64,000 nucleotides of DNA, from assembly GCF_021917145.1 (NCBI RefSeq), contig NC_061073.1, positions 5,982,550 through 6,046,549 on the forward strand, in the 5' to 3' direction. Each line of letters opens with the position of its first letter. Position 1 is the stretch's first letter. Source of the DNA: Hypomesus transpacificus. Its lineage: Eukaryota > Chordata > Actinopteri > Osmeriformes > Osmeridae. The notes under the pieces are model-generated. The model was given only the letters and a program-made list of their open reading frames with translations, was not told the origin of the DNA and ran no database searches. Both the position numbers and the translations under genes were made by a program. Of the stretch, positions 24,988 through 39,300 are shown in pieces.

Positions 24988-27336
24988 TGTAAACAGGAAA
25001 CATAACAATAACGTTGTGGTTCCATATTCTGTTTTATTTCATTTATAAACATCAATAAAACTATACAACAAACATCAACAAAACGATACAACAAATACAA
25101 CATAACGATTTTAGCCTACTGCTGTAACTTATCAAGTCAACTGCAGTGAGTTATCAACTGCAGGCTATATGTTCCTTCAGTGCTGATATGTCAGGAATTA
25201 GTTGACAAATACTAAATCGTCAACAAATGTGTGGCTTCTTGCCATTTCTTGCCATTGAATTATGACAATGGCAATTATGTCATCAAATTCTTGGAATGTT
25301 TCAATTTTTATTCAGATTTGTTTTTAAACTGATGATGCCATAATAAAGAAGAAATCCAAGTGAAAACGAAAAATATATTCAAATCTAATCTAGTGATCAG
25401 AGATTTTAAAAGACACATGTATTAAATTGATGTGGATTGACAATCCTGCTAACAAATAGAGGAGTCAGGTGGCTGAGCGGTGGGGAATTGGGCTAGTAAT
25501 CAGACGGTCGCCAGTTCTATACCCGGCTGATCAAAATGACGTTGTGTCCTGGATAAGAGCGTCTGCTAAATGACTAAATACGTTTAAAAAGATAATGATG
25601 ATTTTTTATTTATTTGGGTTAGTTAAAAAAATTACTTAATTCTAAATCTCTTACAAACACAATGAAGTGGCTCTGGATTTAGTCACTAATGCAGACTTTA
25701 CTTACCATATGGTCCTATGACATTTCTATGACTGTCTCAAACCAGGGTTGCTCCAATATGTGCATTACAACAGAAAATACCTTTTTTTTTAATTATTCAA
25801 TGATATGGATGATGTTGTTTTAAAACATCCTTGTTTAATGTCTTCAACAGTCCTGGATCTAGTGTCTCAGGAGAATTCCACAACCCAATTCTATGGGTAT
25901 TAAAGAATCATAGATCCCTTTATGATAAATATGAAAATGCACAGTTTTGCTAAATCTGTAAATTCCCATTTTCAGCTGTGTCTATCCATTTCATTTGGTA
26001 ATCTGCCCCTGAACATTGTTTTAAGTTATCATTACTGGTCTGCTTGAGGTAGTAGCATAACTCACATTCTAGCCTCAGCATTTGGTGACCAAATGACATG
26101 GAGTTGGACTCCATATAGGTGGATGGAGTCCTTTTTGAGTGCAATTTGCTTTGTCCCTTCAGTGTGTAAAAAAGTGCTTTTAGTTTGAGTCTCAGGAAAG
26201 ATAATTTGAATGTTTAATCATTAGATTTGTTTTGTCCCTACATGACAAAAAACAAAAAGGTCATACACACAAAGGTTTTGTCTTCTGTGTGAGCGTTGTG
26301 AGCTTTTGTAAACTACAGTAGTTTTTTTGAGACAACAGTACTTGTTTAAATACCGGGAAATGATTTTTTACTACCAAGAAGGTATAGATGAGATAGTATG
26401 CTGACACTAGAACTGAGGCTTGTCTAATCTTGAATGTGTTGCTCAATGGCTTGCCTGGCACAAAAGTCTTGAATAACCTGTTTGCTTTGTATTATTCTGA
26501 GATCCTATTAGATCATTACAGTAGTCTTCTATGTATTGCAAATTGTACAGTTTGATATTGTTTTCTCTTGAAATATAAGAGGGTTCAATCAGTGACATGA
26601 AGTGCACATACTGCTGCTGATTAGTATTTAAAGAGAAATCCACTCAACTCAGTAATCTAGCACCCAACCACATAAAGGTTATCGGGTAATTCTGATTGTA
26701 GTATAAACTTTATACCTTCTCTTGAACACTTGGCTTCCTAAAAAGTTAAAATAAGGTATCAAACTCCAAAATAAGACTAACTTGAGTAAGAGACTTCACT
26801 TGAGATCTTATTGGTCGACTGTATTCGTGGAAACAGCATTATAGGGCAGCGCAATGAAGTCATTAAGAAGCTTACAGACGTTCTGGCAGATTAGATTTTG
26901 CTCTTCTAATCCCACAGATTACCGTCCCACAAACCTGCTGACTGAGAGAGCTTCGTTGTGCAGCACCGTTTCTTTACATTGGTCATTTCTTGTTGCTTCA
27001 ACATCTCTGGAGTATGTAGGCCAAGTAGCAGAGCAGCAGGACTGGGTGGTCAAGGTGAAACTGCATCTCTATAGCTTACTTGGATATAGGAACACTTCTC
27101 TTTAACACAACTAGTGCAGTTAAGATTATTGTGGTTATGGACGCATTTTGAGTAGCATTCAGTAGAGGTCTGTGGATCCAGGACTTCTGTAAGAGCTAGT
27201 GACCACTTCAGATGGATGGAAGTAATATTCCATTGTAAATAGACCCAAGGAGTGTTTTCAGCCCACTACTTCTGAATAGCCTGGTGTCGTGGAGAGAAGC
27301 AGGCTGGAGGATCATCCCTCTGGGAAGATTCCACCC
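24988..27336. other. Intergenic region between ell3 and the FKBP8-like gene
   Basis: About 2.5 kb separate the two divergent start codons. It is AT-rich and carries one degraded SINE (25462-25585). The untranslated first exon and promoter of the FKBP8-like gene must lie here or just upstream of 27337, but I could not place a TATA box or splice pair with confidence. Confidence 0.55.
25462..25585 (+). mobile_element. Internally deleted tRNA-headed SINE
   Basis: It starts GAGGAGTCAGGTGGCTGAGC with the same head as the SINE at 8318-8513. It jumps from TGACGTTGTGTCC directly to the tail GGATAAGAGCGTCTGCTAAA, so the central part is missing (about 124 bp against about 196). Confidence 0.75.
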
Positions 27337-30300
27337 ATGGTGTCAGTGGCTCCCTCCAGTGACATGGAACCAGAGCCGAGTCCTAGAGAGCCCACAGAGC
27401 ATGTGGTGGAGCCAGGGTTGAAGGAGGAGGATTGCTCTGGACCTGAAGACAATGACAACCAGCGTGAGAAGGAGCTGTCCCATCCTCGACAAGAAGACAA
27501 ACATCCTTCCGGATTTGAGGAGGTCCAAACAGACAGCCAAGGACTAGAGGGCAAGGTCACGACAATAACACCACTCTCCAATCCTGAGGAGAGAAGTGAA
27601 GATACCAGACGTGAGCATGAGAGGAAGCTCAGGAAGACAAACAGTTTTGGGAAGACAGTCCGGTTTCTGGAACCGGCTGAAGCAGAGATGGTGGAGGAGA
27701 GGGCAACCTTAGAGGAGAGTTTTTTTCCAGACTATGAGCTGGAACAGTGGACGTCCTCCAGCTTTGAGGAGCTGTTCATGGCAGAGGACTGGGAAGATAT
27801 CACAGGTATGTCTACACGCTTCATGTACTGTGTAGCACATATGTAATTCACTTAGTGACTTCTTAAGGAAACTGTTTAGTTTTGCAATATTTGCGAATGT
27901 ATTTATTTACCAAAAGACAAAGATCTGAACACATGACATCTTCTTCCGCCATGCCTAAAAGAAGTGAATACATTCTCAAAGCTTAATAAGCTGTTTTAAC
28001 AAACAACAGCATGTGACAGCTTCTGAGCGTGGCCACCTGGCTTAATAACGCATGTTGTGCCGTCTCCTCGTAGCAACCTCAGCTTTGAGCGCCTGTTGAT
28101 GAACAGCAAGCAGATTAACCCCCATTCCCCTTCCTGACCCCCCTCGACCGGCCCTCCCTTTCCCAGATGACCGGCTGTTGAGGAAGAAGGTGCTGCAGTC
28201 TGCCCCCAAGCAGGCCCCTCACCCCGACTGGGGTCATGAGGTCACTGTCAAAATGCAGGGCGTGCTGGAAGACAGGACTATGGTGGAGAAGGACAGCAAG
28301 CTGGTCTTCATCATAGGAGAGGGAGATGTCAACCAGGTAGAAACATTATTTCAATACAGATCAAAGGCAGGTTCATCTAGGCAGGAACACCCCCATGGTG
28401 TAATCAAATGATCCTATTAAGCATTCATATTTTATCAATCATTCTTGATTAAGTCATAGGCTAATTATTGAATAGGATGAAAAACTTCAGTGGCAGTGTC
28501 AGCAAACTATTTCATAGAACACTGCACTGATTATTGACAGCTAGAATAGCATAGTAATCAATGAAAACCATGTCTGGTTAAAACCTAATCAAAAGACTGA
28601 GCAACAGCCACATGACCCAGTGCTTTGTCACCCCTAGGCCCTGGAGGAGTGTTCCATATCCATGCAGAGAGGGGAGATTGCACTGCTGCTGGCAGATTCT
28701 CAGTACGCCTATGGACTTCTTGGAAGGTAAGACATTGGAAACAAGGCTGTTCTCCACAACAGCATGACAACAAACCTTTCCAGTGCACCAGATTAGCAAG
28801 TGACCTATGCAGGAAGACAAACAACTGCCTCTTGGTTTGTAGTGTAAAATTGAAACACAGATTTAACCATTTATCATCATCTGTCAATAGTAATGTGACA
28901 TTTCTGATCCCAATGAGGAGCCTGGCCTTATTGTACCTGTTGATGTGAGGGCAGCCTGCCTGTGCCTAGCTAATGAACCATAAAGAGGAGCAGATGGCCA
29001 TCCTCCCAAACAGCATTCATAAATGGCCAGAGGCCTCGACCCTGCTAGCCTTCCTGAGGGAGGACCCCACTCAAGTTACAGCCACTGGCCTGCCTCTAAA
29101 ACCTAGCCTGCAATAATGAGGCTCTGCCATTATAGAAGACTTGTGTGTAGTGATACCTGTCAGGCTTACTCGAAATCACAGAACTACTTGCATCTAATGA
29201 GAACAAAGTGAGATTGGTTTTCAGATATATCTTAATGATGTCAGCAAACCACGGATCATTGTGGTTAACTTCAATGGCGAGGTCACATAATCTGAACGTA
29301 TGCTGTTGTAAACAAGGGAAAAAAAACTCCCAGTGTCAGGGTTTATATTCAGGAATGGTTTACTGTCCAGTAGCAACAGTGTCCCTGCTTTGTGCATGTC
29401 GGGTCCCTGTGTGGTCCCCTGTGCTCTTCCAGGGCCTGGCATGGATGGAGTGCGTGTTCATCTTGGCCTCTCCCATGTGTGGTCCCTGTGTGAGGTCTTG
29501 TTTGTATTGAGTTTCTGGAGCTCTAGAAATGGGTCTAGAGAGGCTGTGAAATGTGTCTTTCGCAGAGAGAGCAGAGCAACGGAACAGGAGACAGGCAGGA
29601 GCTTGGTTAATGATTGTTTGGATGTTCCTGATTAAGGTTGTGTACAGTGTGGTCAAATTAAGTCCTTAGCCTCACGATAGACATCCTTGGCATCTTGCCA
29701 GACTCCTGAAGTGTTGTGACAGAGTTCTTAGTTCCCTTTCATTGCCACATAGATAAAAAGTCTGAGGCTGCTGTAGATATTTTGTCTGTAGAATTGATTA
29801 GACTAGTGCACAGTGCCTGTGATGCAGTCAGTGATTAAAATGTCAGTGTAACACACAAATACAGATTCCTTATAGTATACTTCTACAGTGCATAGTGCCC
29901 GTGATAAAATGATAAAATGGTGGCACACACTCACAGATTCCTGGAATTATAGATAGATAGCGCAGTGTCCCTGATGCAGCTGGTGATGACTCAGTGGCTT
30001 TGGTACCTATATTTCTCAGATCACAATTGAAATGGTTGAGCCAGTTGTCATAATTGTAAGCCTAATTCAACATACAACGCTACATACATTTGCAATTTCT
30101 CTATTTTCCTTATGACGCTTAGTTTCATTTAATTGCAAATGCCTTTGTTAATCGCATTAGTTCAACACCGCCAAATATGAACTATGCACAGGACACCTGC
30201 AAAATATTAACTTAGCCCGGCTCTCGAGATATTCATAGGAAACTCATTGCAGAACAGAGGACCAATCAGAGTTAAGGGGCTGGGACGCGAACAGAGCAAG

Positions 30301-33300
30301 CCAAACTGGAGGCTAATTATAAGTATTTTTTCATTAGTTTATGTTGAAATGCTTATCCAAACAATCCCAATCACGGAACCGCACTCCATTGGAATATAAA
30401 GAGGACACATGCCGAATATGAACTTTGCAAAGTGCCCGGTTCTTGAGCTGATCATGGGAAACTAAACCCATTCTAATTTGTACACACACACACACACAGA
30501 TTCCTGCCATTATTAGAGAGAGACGATGAATTTGATGTTGAAAGACAGAGATTTATGGATGGATGATTCTTCTCATAATGAGGCAGATTTGTTGGTATAC
30601 AAATAGGTAAAAAAGATGAATTAATCCAGGTAGAAGAAGTTGAAGGACAGGAAGAGCTATGTTACAAATAAGGTAAATAAATTGCCGCTGTAGCAGTGTC
30701 CCTCTTAGAAAATGTTTGAAAAATATTGTGTAGCACTGGCTCTTTGGTTCGATTTTCTAGAGGAATGGGTAAGTCACAGTGTCTCTGAGCTGTAAAATGA
30801 CAGAAAGACAGGGAGGGAAAACACCATTAGTCTTCCCATTCTCTGTCAATATATTGATTAGACACTGTCGGGTGCCTGTTGGAGACAGTGCTACCATGTC
30901 AGGTAAGGGCTCTTCAAAGCTATTTATCTGTACAGAGTATTTTACTGGGATGGTATGCACACAGTGTGTGATTGCTACTGGTACATCATACCCTAACATA
31001 CTGGATGGGACAGGAGCCATGTTGGTTTTCAGGACATGGTCAATTAAAACCCTGTAAAAGTCCTTCGCCAGCAACCTTTTACCTGACTGATCGTGGCAGA
31101 CAGGCTGATGAGATGATTTGGTGTAAATCAAGTATAAGAACCGTGATGTTTGAGCTGCCAGATTGGGTGCCAATGAGTCATGCAGCAATGCAGTAACGAG
31201 AAGCCTCCTTCAACCTTTCTGTCTCTGACACAGTCATTGTGCCCCCAGACTTGTGTCCTTCTGGAATGGGGTCAAAGTATTTCTGGGAAAGGGCCCAGAC
31301 TGGATCCCGTCAGTCAACAGAACCTAATCAGAAACGACTGGAGTCCAAATGTGTCTCTCTGCTCTGCTCTGATGGCAACTTCATGAAAGCCAATGGGAGA
31401 CTGAGGAGTCTAGCTCTCTCCCTTACTTACAAACTCAAACTCAACAACATAAACACATGTCTCTGACAGCTGTTGTGCTTTTGCCTGGGTGAGGTAACGT
31501 TTGACAACCTTCCTGTTTAACCCACGCTATCTACAACCTTTTCAATGCCATTGAGTTATATGTAGTTAGTTACAATGCTTTATTTTCAAGACGGTAGATT
31601 CCAAAAGAAAGTGGCATAACAGTGCCATTGGCACATTAGTATTAAGTTTTTTTGCTGAAATGATATTCTTGGCAGAGATAGTTATACCAGTAGAGCGTGC
31701 TTAGGAGTTTGCTGCTGTGTTTATGAACCATCACCAAGACAATTACTATCTAGCCCTGAGGCAAAAGGAAACCTGGAGCCAACCTGCAACTGAAGCGTAA
31801 CATGAGAATCACATGTTGATTAATACTGTTTACATTTTCAACACTCAGACACAGTGATAACCCCAACCATTAGTTATTACATTTGAATAGCTATATTCAT
31901 GACATGAGATCGGCAACTTGCCATCACAATCAGATTTCACAGTTGTGAAAAGCAAACATGTTTGACAGGGGGAGGGGTAGTCTCTCACGCATCACCCCCA
32001 GCTGAACTGTGCCTAGTGAGTATTCAAGCCTGAAATGACAACACATCTCACTGGCCAGGCAGGGTCATCTGGAAGGGCAAGAATCTTTCTTACATATAGA
32101 CTGTAGTGATTGACTGTATTGATTTCATGTTATGTAAGTCGAACAATATTAACTATAAAAAAGGTTGCTTTACATTGATAAGTTTGTTAGCTTTCTAAAC
32201 ATTTCTCTCACACATTGAATGCCCAACTTGTTAACAATGAAGTTAGGTCCAAATTCTGTGGAACTTTCTGTGTTTACTCAGAGTGCTCACTGCACTGTAA
32301 ATACTGGGTAAGGAGCCAGCAGCACCTTTCAACTTCCTAGAGAATGTGCTTGAGGGGTACCTTAGTGTAGACAGTTGAACAGACTTGTAATTGTTAGAGT
32401 ATCTGCTGCTTCAGTCACACACCCATACTGAACAGAGAATGTGGCTATTTAACATTACAGTGCCATTCCTAAAGCAGAGAACCATGAGAATAGACAGTCA
32501 CAAACCAAACATCGGTACTCTTTCCGGGTACTCTAGGGTGTGAACTCTCATATGTGATGAATGAGATATGTGAGGATGAGTAATAGTACAGCATTGTGAG
32601 TGTTGACATTGACTTGTGAATCAACACATTGGAGGCCGAACTACATTTGAGGAAGACCAGAACTTCATGGGAATATGATGACGCACAGTGCTTCTGCTTT
32701 TTGCAGGTCCGATTGTGATTTGGAATCTACACCAGGACTGTAGTGTGTGTGTGTACATGTGCGAGTGAATGTGTGTGTGCATGTGTGTAATGTATGTGTT
32801 AGCATGAGTCAGCGTTCAAGGAGTGTGTGTGAGTCACAGTGAGTGAGTGGGATGCGTGTGTGGTAGGGCTCTCAATCTGTGTGAAATGACCTTCTCTCAG
32901 TCATATCCAGAACAGAAACATCCAGGTCAAAAGTATTGGAGACCACTGAGGAGACCTGGATGCAGGATCAATATGAACAATATCCTTCAACCAAACATCC
33001 TCCACAGGATGAGACATAATCACTTGTGACAGTTCCACATACAGTAACGAGATAATAGATGGCTTTTAGGAGTAATGACCTGTAGTAAGGAGTAGGTAAG
33101 GACTTTTCTCACGTGTCACTGGGGTTTTGCTGAAGGTTTTACTTGTGCTTACACTTCAGCAAACCTTTAGTTGAACTCAGTTGAATCACGTGACTTGAAG
33201 AAGGTGTAAGTTTTGGACTGTTTCGTTTTCCTGGTATTCTGGCGACAACTGTCTAGAAGCCCCACCCAGCCCTCATGAATCAGACGTCTGCCAGAAAGCA

Positions 33301-36300
33301 CAAACAATTATAGAACACATCAGAAAAAATCTACTGATTTTCAGGCAGCATTCATAGCCTTCAGGTCAGCAGTGACTCAGTCCTATCAGTTAGCAGCTGT
33401 GACCCAAACACACATCTGTGAGATGTTTAAAAGTGCTTATGTAGTCTTGCTTAACCATGGTTATATTCAGCAGTGTTCAGGCTGTGTAGTTGACCTGTGC
33501 ATGTGCTTCATCTAATCTTTGGATGTTTACCTTCATCCCTCACTGCCAGCAAGCTCTGCTTATCTCTCCAATCAACACAGGCTTTTCTGTAATATGATCC
33601 TGGCTTCAACTCGTCGACTTCTGCTTTTTATTTTTGGAAAGTTAGCAGTCAGAAGATTTTTACAGGAGCAATGAATCACCCAGAGTGAAGCTTTGTATGT
33701 AATTAGACCTCTGTGTGTTGTAAAAAGAGTATTGCGGTATATTCTCAGTAAAGTGAGTATCAAAGTAAATACTTAGTGTACTTTCAAGGAGATGGATTTA
33801 AATGTAGCTCACATGATGTAGACATCTGTGTACATAAAAATAATGAGTTAAATGCTTTGTAATTACATTTACATGTATGCATTTAGCAGACGCTTTTATC
33901 AAAAGCGACTTCCAAGAGAGAGTTTTACAAAAGTGCATAGGTCACTGATCATAACAACGAGATAGCCCCTGCGGAGTCAGGTGGCTGAGCGGTTGGGGAA
34001 TCAGGCTAGTAATCCGAAGGTTGGCGGTTTGATTCCCGGATGCGCAAAATGATATGTCCTTGGGCAAGGCACTTCACCCTTGGGCAAGGCACTTCATCCT
34101 ACTTGCCTCGGCGGGAATGTACCTGTACTGTAAGTCGCTCTGGATAAGAGTGCCTGCTAAATGACTTAATGTAAACAGTGCGGGTAGCCAAACATGAAGC
34201 ATACATTGTGAAACCAAAGAAGTTCCAAAGGGAAGAACAATAATAGCATGTAGTTAGACGAGTGTCAATTAAACATTGAGAACCTGAACAATGCAAGAGT
34301 GTTCCTGTGGAGAAAGCAAGCAACAATAATATATTTCACAGCAGGTATAATCATTTTAAGACAGTTACAACAAACCAACAAGACTCTCAATAAGAGTCAT
34401 TGTCAGAGCCTGTTTAAGGAGAGCCTGCCCACTCCCTATTAAGCCCCATTGTACCGAATTTTGTTGCAGTTCCACCAGAGTTCCACTGGGAGTGATCGTG
34501 GTCGAGTGCAAAATGAATGGGAGTCTATGGAGCTAATCGGCTAAATTTGTCTCTTTCGCCTGATTGTTGTTGATGAATCTCAGATTTGATTGTAGTTTTT
34601 GCATGTTCAACATAGATTACAAGTCAAAAGTTGAATGAACGAGTACTTATATCCTTTCGATTTCTTACATGGTAAGTCGTTGTGGCCCATAACACGCTAG
34701 CATTCTGCTAACGAATGCTGATTGGTTAGTGAAGGACTGACTACGACCAGAGATCCCGCTTGATGGCATCCGAAGCAGAACCAGAATGTCAGAGCATTAG
34801 CAACATTAGCAACAACATTAGCAAGCCAAAACTATTTCTAGCATGTGTATTGACAGGGAGAGCCTAACCTGTCAGCTGTGTTGTCGATGCCTCGAGAGAA
34901 AAGTGGAAGTAACCAGAGCTTGCCGTCAAGTAGTAGCTCTGGTTGTACGTTGTGTATGACGTCAATGCCATTTTCAAAGGTTTTTTTAGAACAGAAAGGC
35001 GACTTTAAAAAATCCAACACCCCGCGGTGTGTATTTATTTTGCCTCCCCTTTCGATTTCAGAATTCAAATTACTAGACAAAAAATTATATCCTGAGAAAA
35101 GTGGATTTTGAGGGGTATAGCTCCATAGACCTCCATTCATTCTGCACTCGACCGTTAGCGCCCTCATATGAAACTTGAGTGGAACTGCAACCAGTTCAGA
35201 ACCCGGAAGTTTCCCGAGAGTGGAAGTTTTCTCTTTATCAAGCCCCCACCCCTCGCCGTGAAGCAACGGCCCCGGTGGATGTAGGTGGTATTGCATGTAC
35301 GGTTGGGTTTCCGACTCTTCCGGTCGTTTTTATTCTATTAACTCCATTCAACATTTACAAAACTATCTCCCCCAATAATTTTTGTTTGATTCTCGAACCT
35401 GGCTCATACTACTAGCTTTTTCATAGAATAATTGTTCCCTATTTTTGCCAAGTTTGAAACCAATCCGAAATGGGTAAACTAGCAACCCATTTATTTGCTT
35501 AGTCAATGAAAGTTGCCTGCAAATGTGCTGGTGGATACTAACAGGGCACGAGCACAAAAGTTCACATTTGCCGATAGCTGATTTACATGAGCTCTCGGAG
35601 CTAGGGAAAAACAGAGCCACTGTTTAAAGTTAGACAGGAAGACACGGAAGTGGAAAGATTGCCGCGTCCAGTCTCGCGATCTGCGCCACTGAGCACTTTT
35701 CATAGAAATGAATGGGGACGCCATCTTGGAAGACAAAAGTAGCTTACTCTAGTTATATTAACTCTATGCTCTTTATTAGACATTCTCTGGTCATTGTGAT
35801 CCTGGGGGATACTAACATCCGGTCCAGCCAATCATTCCTAAGTGCCGTTGTACTCCCGGAACAAGTGCGTCTTGAGCCTTTTCTTGAAGGTGGAGAGACA
35901 GTCAGTATCCCTGATGGAGGTGGGGAGTTGTTTCCACCATTGGGGGGCCAGACAGCGGAAGAGCTGGCGTTGGGACCGGGCGCTCTTGAGCAGTGGGATA
36001 CGTAAGGGATAATGCCCGACGAGGTGTCCAATATTACTCGGTAATGGACGATGCAGAGGCGTGCGCGTCGGACGGTTGCTTCCGCAAAGTCCATTATCAG
36101 GTGATATTGGACACATCGAAGGGCATTATCCCGCTTATAGCATGGTTGATTGCCAACATTTTTTTTTTACAAACATTCATTAATTTATGTGTTAAGGCGT
36201 TTTGCAAAAGAAATCTGATGTTTTTCAACGTTAGCCAACACTCTGATATTTCTAGTCCGCTCAGCTCATAGAACCAACACTGGCTTTCCTTTGGCCGACC

Positions 36301-39300
36301 TATTAGCCCAAAAGCTAATGTTATGCTAGCAGGATTAAAAGGCAATAACATTGTGTACGGTTGACAAACTGTAAATATAATTTGACAGTATGTTTGACAA
36401 GGAGATTTGCTAGCTAACCAGCCTTGTCTCGTTCCCAAAATCAATATTAAGATTTTCACGAAAGTATCAGCCGTATAGGCTACTAGTAACTACTAGGCTA
36501 CAGTAGCCTACAGCTGCAGCCTATGGAGCGAGTTGAATAGCAAACGGATGTGAGATTACTATGGAGCTAGAAAGCTGACAAAAGTATCTGAATTTGAATG
36601 TGTAAGATCTGAAATATTTGTATGTCGAATTTCATAGAATTGAAATATTTTACTGTTGAATATATAATATCTGAATTTTTGAATGTCGAATTTAACAAAA
36701 CTGAATTATTTTGATCCAGAAATACAAATTTCTAAAATTCAGTTTGCGTGAATTCAGAATCTTGAAATTCAGGTTGCGTGAACTCAGATTCTGGAAAATC
36801 AGATTGCTGAGATTCAGATTGCGGGAATTCAGATTTTGTCTGAACTAGGTCAAAGGTGAAACAACTTGCTTTCACAGGGAAAAGTAGACGATTTCAGAAC
36901 GACCAATCTAGACATTCTCTGACCGAATTTTACCTCAGAACAAAAGCTAAGAGTTGCTCGTTGGAGGAAGAGTATGGAGCAAGTGCTTGTGAAACTTTTA
37001 AAAACTTGTGTCTTCTCCTCTGCCAAAATCGGCAGTTACTGTTACCAAGTGAGTCGAGACAGAGTCGGAGGGTGGCGGAGTCCAAGGAAGAACTGGCAAA
37101 GCTATAGACAAGTTTACGCGTCAAAACTAGGGGGCTGCCATAACTCTACAAATATGCACTTTATTTCCGCCGGAAGTGGTTTGCACAGCGTCTGCCAGTG
37201 TAAACACAGCTATGTCGATGCTAGCTTGGGATCACGGTTCTACTACTTTGACATACTTGTCGTTCGACATTCACTACTGGATAAGTTGCCAACGTCGTCG
37301 CCATACTTAAAAGTACATTTTAGAGTAAATTTATAGTTATAAAGCTTTTGCCAGTCCATCATTTTGGAGCTTTTAACATGGAGCAAAGGCAATGTCAGAA
37401 GATGACTTTAGTCGGTGATTCATTAGAACATTTGTTGTCTAGCTCTTCTATCTCTCAGCAAAATGTAGGCTAATTATTTGGCTAAAGGATGCCACACGTA
37501 TCAGACAGAAATTGTTCAATAAATTAGTAGCCCGACATTAAAAACATTTATAGTCGGTTGACTGATCGCGTTGCTGTACCCAGTCAAAGGAATAAACACA
37601 CAGGAACATCATGAACATTCAATGGTCTCGCCAGTTATCCTGGCAAAACATGTAGCATAATGTTCTTTATTTATTGGCAGGACACGGTACAAGTAGACTA
37701 GGCATACGTAAAATTGAAAGCTAACGCTAATTTGTTTGGAATTTATAGGCTATACTTGATATTACATGTTGATGTTCAGCCTATTCAATTTAACAACTTC
37801 AGAAGGACAAGACAGGCAGTACACTGTTATCCTTATTTATGTGGCTTGTCACTGCCTGAAGTGCCTACGTATCTATTCTTCCTATGAACCCGGTTATGAC
37901 TGCTTTAAACAAGCACCGGTTGGCTACACACCTCATGCCGGGCTTATATAGATGTGTGTATTGGCACTTTGAAAGATTTGAATTATTATATCCACATATC
38001 TATGTATAATTATTAAATCCACTGCAACAATAGGACAAAGGAACACCAACAAAATGTGAATAGCCTACAAACAATACTGTAGTATAGCCTAACTGTAACA
38101 GGCTAAAGCGGCGATTCTAGAGGCGATTCTAGGTTTTAAAACTGATCGTAGCACTCTATCTAACCACTCGTTCAGGTGCTTTCTTGAGTGTTTGCAACCA
38201 ACTACCGCACACGTCGTTCCCGAACCACTTTTCTTCATGTTGTAAATTTGATATCCTCTTTGTCACTGTGATATCAGTGCGTAGAGTTAATATAACTAGA
38301 GTAGGCTACTTTTGTCTTCCAAAATGGCGTCCCCATTCATTTCTATGAAAAGTGCTCAGTGGCGCAGTGAGGCAAGCGAGATCGCGAGACTGGACGCTGC
38401 CATCTTTCCACTTCCGTGTCTTCCTGCCTAGCTTTAAACAGTGGCTCTTTTTTTCCCTAGCTCCCAGAGCTCATGTAAATCGGCTATCGGCCAATGTGAA
38501 CTTTTGTGCTCGTGCCCTGTTAGTATCCGCCAGCACATTTGCAGGCAACTTTCATTGACTAAGCAAATAAATGGGTTGCTAGTTTACCCATTTCGGATTT
38601 GTTTAAAACTTAGCAAAAATCGGGAACAATTATTCTATGAAAAATCTAATAGTATAAGCCAGGTTCGAGAATCAAACAAACATTATTGGGGGAGATAGTT
38701 TTGTAAATGTTGAATGGAGTTAATAGAATAAAAACGACCGGAAGAGTCGGAAACCTAACCGTACATGCAATACCACCTACATCCACCGGGGCCGTTGCTT
38801 CAAGCCGAGGGGCGAGGGGTGGGGGCTTGTATCAGTGCTTTATCGGCACAACGGAGCTAGCTAGCAAAACAAACCCAGCCCGCCAAAACGGAAGTGGATT
38901 GTATATAGGGGAGCAGTTCAGGAAGTAGAGCGGAAACGGCTCATGAACTTGTCTATAGCCTATATATTTATGTTCCGTTGTTCTCTTTTCTGTGTTGGAG
39001 TTCTTTGAAGAGCTTGATGGCATCAACATCCAGCCTGATATAAAATCATGAACTTCAATTGTGTCTCTTAATTATAATACCCACACAGAAAATCCAAGTT
39101 GAATCAAGTCACACTAGCTAGCTACTGTATTGGCAATAGCCAATTTTGGCCAACGTTCATTTTCTAAGTGACATTTTAGATCGGTTATGGAAAGTGAAAT
39201 ATTCACTGTCTGAGAGATCGGACATAGTATTTATGTATGTTTAACAGGATATATCCAGGGCTGCCAAATTTTCCAAAAACCTTGGCGTGAGATTTGGTAG

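Noticed and set aside
24921..25103. Minus-strand frame with a polyglycine stretch
   Set aside because: It is the translation of the C31 and CA tract; no other coding feature supports it.
34021..34050. Possible tRNA gene from A-box and B-box-like words
   Set aside because: The cloverleaf is not maintained and the sequence continues into an L2-like tail; it is the head of a SINE.
35363..35736. Overlapping frames in repeat Y that recur at 38352-38698
   Set aside because: The shared peptides reflect the duplicated DNA. Frames are open on both strands and the two copies differ by indels; no known domain is visible.
36856..37336. 120-aa plus frame inside the fold-back element
   Set aside because: No transposase, zinc finger or other motif can be seen, and no splice partners in frame were found.
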